Assembly: GCA_945876755.1 (NCBI GenBank)
Contig: CAMCPM010000009.1
Span: 40,313-104,312 of the forward strand
Length of the DNA stretch: 64,000 nucleotides
From: an uncultured Clostridia bacterium
Lineage (GTDB): Bacteria > Bacillota > Clostridia > Oscillospirales > Ruminococcaceae
Direction of reading: 5' to 3'
This document shows, in pieces, positions 60,614-64,000 of this stretch. The first letter of the stretch is position 1. Every line of letters starts with the position of its first letter. Position numbers and translations under genes: made by a program. The notes under the pieces are model-generated. The model searched no databases. It was not told where the DNA came from and worked only from the letters and a program-made list of their open reading frames with translations.

Positions 60614-62110
60614 ATGAACAATACCAAGAAAATTCTTTCCGGTGTTCTTGCTCTGACAATGGCTGCCGGTTTTACTGCCTGCGGCGGCGATGACAGCGGA
60701 AGCACAGGCGGAAACAATGCAGGCGGCGGAAATGCAGGCGAAGAGACCACTACTGCTGAAATCGTTACTACTACTGCCGTAACAGTTGATATCAATACAG
60801 AAGGTCTGAAGGAAGATGAAGAAACGCTTATCGAAAACGCTATGACTCAGCTTCGTGACGCAGAACCTGAAAATAAAGAAGTAAAGTGGCTTGCACACTA
60901 TCCTATCAATCCCGGTACAAACGGTGCTTCAAAGGCTGTAGGCCTTGATATGTTTGAAAGAAAGTACGGCTGTACAGTTAAGGATTACTCCACAACATGG
61001 GAGAACCGCTATAACGACCTTTCTACATACGTTCTCGGCGGCGAGGGAATTGATATCTTCCCCGGCGACGATGTTTACAACTTCCCTAAGGGCATCATCA
61101 GCGGAATGTTCCAGCCTATTGATAGCTACATTGATATGAATTCCGCTATCTGGCAGAATACCAAAAATGCTATGGAGCTTTACAACTTCGGCGGCAAGCA
61201 CTTCTCACTCGTAACAAGCGTTACTGCCGAAGAGGTTGTTTTCTATAACAAAGCTACGATCGAAGCCAACGGTCTTGACGACCCGTGGGAGCTTTACAAG
61301 GCCGGCGAGTGGAACTGGGACAAGTTCAAGGAAATGCTTACCGAATTTGTTGATGAAGAGAACGACCAGTGGGGTCTTGACGGCTACTGGGCAGAGAACT
61401 CTCTCCTTCTTTCCTGCGGCGTTCCTACAGTAGGAAGCGTTAACGGTCAGCTGGTATGTAACCTCAACGACGCTACATTTGAAAAGGCAATGAACTTCCA
61501 GTATGACCTCTTTACAGCAGGTCTTGTATTCCCCAGAGAGCAGTTCACATGGCAGGAGCAGCCTCAGATGATGGGCGAGGGCAGACAGCTCTTCTATATT
61601 ATCGGACCATACGCTGTTGACGGCGCTCCCGAAACATGGACTCACAAGATCGAACCTGAGAACATAGGCGTTGCACCGGTTCCTTCACCGGCAGGCTCCA
61701 ACCCATATCAGGCTGCTAAGGTAAACGGTTATGCTCTCTGTAAGGGTGCTGCAAACCCCGAAGGTGCTGTACTCTTTGCTGAGTGTAATATCGTAGCAGG
61801 AAACGACGAGGGCACTATCGCAATCTCCGACAGAAAGAAGAAGGACGACTCCAAGCTTTCCGACGAGATCATCGCAAACCTCAAGGAGATCAACGAGCTT
61901 GCTGTTCAGTATCCTGTTGTTGACCTTGCTTCCGGCTGTTCAACAGATATCGCTTCCTACACAACACAGGGCGGCGATAATGTAGGTACAAGAGCTGCAC
62001 TTCACGGTACAGACTGGGCTTCCAACAGAGAGGCTATTGCAGATACGATCATTATGCTTGTTGACGAAGTAAATACAGAGCTTCAGGCAAAGGTTGCAGA
62101 GATGCAGTAA
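60614..62110 (+). CDS. ABC-type extracellular solute-binding lipoprotein
   Basis: Signal peptide MNNTKKILSGVLALTMAAGF ending in a TACGG lipobox, then a Gly/Ser-rich and Thr-rich spacer (GGNNAGGGNAGEE, TTTAEIVTTT). The mature domain resembles family 1 sugar-binding proteins (DIFPGDDVYNFPKG; GEWNWDKFKEMLTEF; VAPVPSPAGSN). 498 residues, long for the family. TAGGAGG precedes the ATG. No permease or ATPase gene is adjacent, so its transporter is elsewhere. Binding substrate unknown, perhaps an oligosaccharide. Confidence 0.88.
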   Translation: MNNTKKILSGVLALTMAAGFTACGGDDSGSTGGNNAGGGNAGEETTTAEIVTTTAVTVDINTEGLKEDEETLIENAMTQLRDAEPENKEVKWLAHYPINPGTNGASKAVGLDMFERKYGCTVKDYSTTWENRYNDLSTYVLGGEGIDIFPGDDVYNFPKGIISGMFQPIDSYIDMNSAIWQNTKNAMELYNFGGKHFSLVTSVTAEEVVFYNKATIEANGLDDPWELYKAGEWNWDKFKEMLTEFVDEENDQWGLDGYWAENSLLLSCGVPTVGSVNGQLVCNLNDATFEKAMNFQYDLFTAGLVFPREQFTWQEQPQMMGEGRQLFYIIGPYAVDGAPETWTHKIEPENIGVAPVPSPAGSNPYQAAKVNGYALCKGAANPEGAVLFAECNIVAGNDEGTIAISDRKKKDDSKLSDEIIANLKEINELAVQYPVVDLASGCSTDIASYTTQGGDNVGTRAALHGTDWASNREAIADTIIMLVDEVNTELQAKVAEMQ

Positions 62111-62137
62111 AATAAAAAATCTTATGCAAAATAAATT

Positions 62138-62170
62138 TCAGGGGTATCATTACGATACCCCTGTTTTTTA
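62138..62170 (+). terminator. Terminator of the solute-binding protein gene
   Basis: Stem AGGGGTATC/GATACCCCT followed by GTTTTTTA. Confidence 0.9.
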
Positions 62171-62755
62171 ATGTATGAACGCAAGAAGTATAAGAACAGC
62201 TCCGCAAAGCCAGCCGAGATTGATTTTCAGCGTTGAAATGATTTTTCGCCCCAGCAGACAGCCAATACATATAGAAAGCATACCTGCGGCAAAAGCTCCA
62301 AAGGCAAGAAGCGGAAGACATATTTCGCTGAGACCTGCGCTGACGCCTGTTACAAGGGAGTCTGCCGAAAGTGCAACTGCAAGTGTGACCGCTTCACGGG
62401 GGGATATGCTTTTGGAATTGTCCGTATCCGCCGCTGTACCGTCAAAAAACAGCATAACCGGATTGGTTTTCGGCGGACTTCTGCGGCTCAGCAGCCTTTT
62501 GAAGAAGTTCTGGAAAAGATTGAAAATTCCCAAAGCTATAAGCAGCATAAAGGAAATTATACCGCATACCGTTTCGGGAACGGCAAGCTTGATGATTTCC
62601 GCAAAGGCAACCGAGCAGGAAAGAAAAAGCGTCCCGATAAAGCTTATTATCACCGCCGAACGCAGCGGAATTTTAATTCCCGAACCGCCTATCCCGACAG
62701 CCGCCGCAAAGCTGTCGATACTTACCGCAGTTATAAGTAAAAGAATTTCTATCAT
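62168..62755 (-). CDS. YtaF/MntP-like membrane protein
   Basis: Six hydrophobic segments, with the paired motif VSIDSFAAAVGIGGSGI near the start and LSADSLVTGVSAGLSE near residue 130, the internal duplication typical of DUF204 (MntP manganese exporters and sporulation protein YtaF). A soluble loop with SRRSPPKTN lies between the halves, as in YtaF. The track start is a GTG at 62767; the ATG at 62755 is equally possible since neither has a strong ribosome site. Function in metal export is an inference. Confidence 0.82.
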   Translation of the reverse strand: MIEILLLITAVSIDSFAAAVGIGGSGIKIPLRSAVIISFIGTLFLSCSVAFAEIIKLAVPETVCGIISFMLLIALGIFNLFQNFFKRLLSRRSPPKTNPVMLFFDGTAADTDNSKSISPREAVTLAVALSADSLVTGVSAGLSEICLPLLAFGAFAAGMLSICIGCLLGRKIISTLKINLGWLCGAVLILLAFIH

Positions 62756-62825
62756 TAAAAACCACACTCTTGAAAAATTATTGGCTTCTTACTTAACAGT
62801 TTATGATAAAAAATCCAAAAGGTGA

Positions 62826-62854
62826 TTGACTATTTTAAAAATATGTGTTATTCT
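62826..62854 (+). promoter_or_regulatory. Sigma-A promoter of birA
   Basis: TTGACT, 17 bases, TATTCT, with a ~95-nt leader. Confidence 0.5.
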
Positions 62855-62948
62855 TATTATGTATATTCGATTGACAATTTAAATACTTGCCGTCGAAGTG
62901 CCTCTTCAGATTATATATTATGTTTCAGAAAAAACGGAGGTGTTTTTT

Positions 62949-63917
62949 ATGCCGCTAAAGGAAAGGGTTTTAGCTGTTCTTGAGGAAAATAAAGGAAAGA
63001 GCGTGTCGGGAAGTGAGATAGCACGCAGCGTCGGAATGACCAGAAGCGCTGTCTGGAAAGCCGTTAAAGCACTTCGCGAAGAAGGCTATACTATTTGTGC
63101 AGTCACAAATAAGGGCTATTGTCTTTCCGAAGAGAATGATTTTCTCAGCGAACAGTCTATTGTACCGAATTTGAGGACAAAAGATCTCGGCAGAAAAATT
63201 GACGTGTTTAAGACAATTGATTCTACAAACAACTTTGCCAAAAGCCTTGCACAGCTTGGCGCTGTTCACGGAACGACCGTTATTTCCGAGGTCCAGACGC
63301 AAGGCAAGGGCAGAATGGGCAGAAGCTTTTATTCTCCGCTTGGAATGGGTATATATATGAGCGTTATTCTCAGACCCGAGCTGTCTGTCGAACATTCTCT
63401 GCTTATCACTTCATGCGCAGCGGTAGCAGTTGCCGAAGCAATTGAAAGGGTATCAGGAATAGACTGCAAGATCAAGTGGGTAAACGATATATACGCAGGG
63501 AATAAAAAGCTCTGCGGAATACTTACCGAGGCTTCCGTAAATGTTGAACAGGGCGGACTTGAGTATGCTATCGTAGGTATGGGAATAAACGTCCAGAATG
63601 TTACATTCCCGAAAAATATTGCGGACATAGCCACATCTATACGGATGGAGTCGGGAAAATCCGTGTCAAGGGGAGTCCTTGCGGCTGAAGTACTGAACTG
63701 CCTTGAGGAACGGCTTGAAACTATCCGTGACAAGAGTTTCATTGAGGAATACCGCAAGCGTTCAAACGTTATCGGAAAGCGTATCGAGGTAACGCATAAC
63801 GAGGTTACAACAGCAATGGACTGTATAGGCATTGACGAGATCGGACGGCTTCTTGTGCGTCTTGACAGCGGCGAGGAAAAAGCGCTCATGTCAGGCACGG
63901 TAAGGCTCGTGGAGTAA
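62949..63917 (+). CDS. birA: Bifunctional biotin ligase / biotin operon repressor
   Basis: Attaches biotin to carrier proteins such as the biotin-dependent decarboxylase. N-terminal winged helix MPLKERVLAVLEENKG ... SGSEIARSVGMTRSAVWKAVKALREEG, then the ligase domain with STNNFAKSL, QTQGKGRMGRSFYSP, CKIKWVNDIYAGNKKLCGIL and the C-terminal SH3-like part (GKRIEVTHNEVTTA, LLVRLDSGEEKALMSGTVRLVE). 322 residues. The ATG at 62949 follows CGGAGG; the track start is 17 codons earlier. The HTH implies it also represses biotin genes, none of which are here. Confidence 0.95.
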   Translation: MPLKERVLAVLEENKGKSVSGSEIARSVGMTRSAVWKAVKALREEGYTICAVTNKGYCLSEENDFLSEQSIVPNLRTKDLGRKIDVFKTIDSTNNFAKSLAQLGAVHGTTVISEVQTQGKGRMGRSFYSPLGMGIYMSVILRPELSVEHSLLITSCAAVAVAEAIERVSGIDCKIKWVNDIYAGNKKLCGILTEASVNVEQGGLEYAIVGMGINVQNVTFPKNIADIATSIRMESGKSVSRGVLAAEVLNCLEERLETIRDKSFIEEYRKRSNVIGKRIEVTHNEVTTAMDCIGIDEIGRLLVRLDSGEEKALMSGTVRLVE

Positions 63918-63944
63918 AAAGCAAATATTCAGGCGGCATCTGAT

Positions 63945-64000
63945 GTGAAGTGCCCCCTGTCAAGTAGACAGCTGAAAAAACAAAAGAATATTTAGAGTTT
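63945..64000. mobile_element. Possible left end of an IS3-like insertion sequence
   Basis: TGAAGTGCCCCCTGTCAAGTAGACAG begins 28 bases after birA and resembles terminal inverted repeats of IS3-group elements in Clostridia as I remember them (TG start, ACCCCTGTCAAGTAGACAG core). The window ends before a transposase could be read. Could instead be intergenic sequence. Confidence 0.35.

Overview
The window looks like chromosome from a low-to-mid GC Gram-positive anaerobe of the Clostridia, most likely a Ruminococcus-type (Oscillospiraceae) gut or rumen bacterium. The reasons are strong AGGAGG-type ribosome sites, sigma-A promoters with a 17-bp spacer in front of most operons, a short bacterial SRP RNA next to dnaX-ybaB-recR, Rex, an ECF transporter S component, a type III pantothenate kinase, [FeFe]-hydrogenase maturases, sodium-pump decarboxylase subunits, and a cellobiose 2-epimerase that resembles, from memory, the Ruminococcus albus enzyme. 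The species call is inference; no search was run.

Layout, left to right. 1-6.0 kb (minus): fhs (cut by the left edge), nadE, aroK and two unrecognised proteins. 6.2-10.0 kb (plus): SRP RNA, a TPR membrane protein, dnaX, ybaB, recR. 10.3-11.2 kb: two tRNA-Gln genes and a phage-type DUF6291 protein. 11.4-11.7 kb: palindromic repeats. 11.8-16.4 kb: one operon with aconitase, a small membrane protein, a DUF3795-like protein, NADP-type isocitrate dehydrogenase and rex, giving 2-oxoglutarate synthesis linked to a redox sensor. 16.4-17.1 kb: a second palindromic repeat cluster. 17.1-18.7 kb (minus): gamma and beta subunits of a sodium-pumping decarboxylase. 18.9-20.5 kb: MscS, a probable type I toxin-antitoxin locus and a zinc-ribbon membrane protein. 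20.5-24.9 kb: a structured leader followed by the hydrogenase maturation operon (regulator, hydE, hydG, hydF); no hydrogenase is in the window. 25.0-28.3 kb: a surface-glycan-type operon. 28.3-32.0 kb (minus): chemoreceptor, two tRNA-Ser, CCA-adding enzyme. 32.2-35.9 kb: DUF1540 protein, an amylase-family protein with a DUF1653-like tail, a small membrane protein, ychF. 36.0-42.9 kb (minus): prmA, a propeller-like protein and a divergent type IIA topoisomerase pair with a small ORF between its subunits. 43.1-49.7 kb: asnB, coaBC, a repeat lipoprotein, then pantothenate-type ECF S component and coaX (a CoA biosynthesis neighbourhood). 49.7-57.2 kb: zinc-ribbon/TPR-like sensor protein, secA, DUF1015, cellobiose 2-epimerase, ComFB. 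57.2-60.5 kb: DUF1538 permease, duplicated PII-like protein, nadA. 60.6-63.9 kb: sugar-type substrate-binding lipoprotein, YtaF/MntP family protein, birA, and a possible insertion-sequence end at the right edge.

Most of the window is housekeeping. The parts that merit a second look are the type I toxin-antitoxin locus near 20 kb, the unassigned RNA leader of the hydrogenase maturation operon, the divergent topoisomerase operon, the DUF1538/PII-like pair, the amylase-DUF1653 fusion, and the dispersed hairpin repeats.
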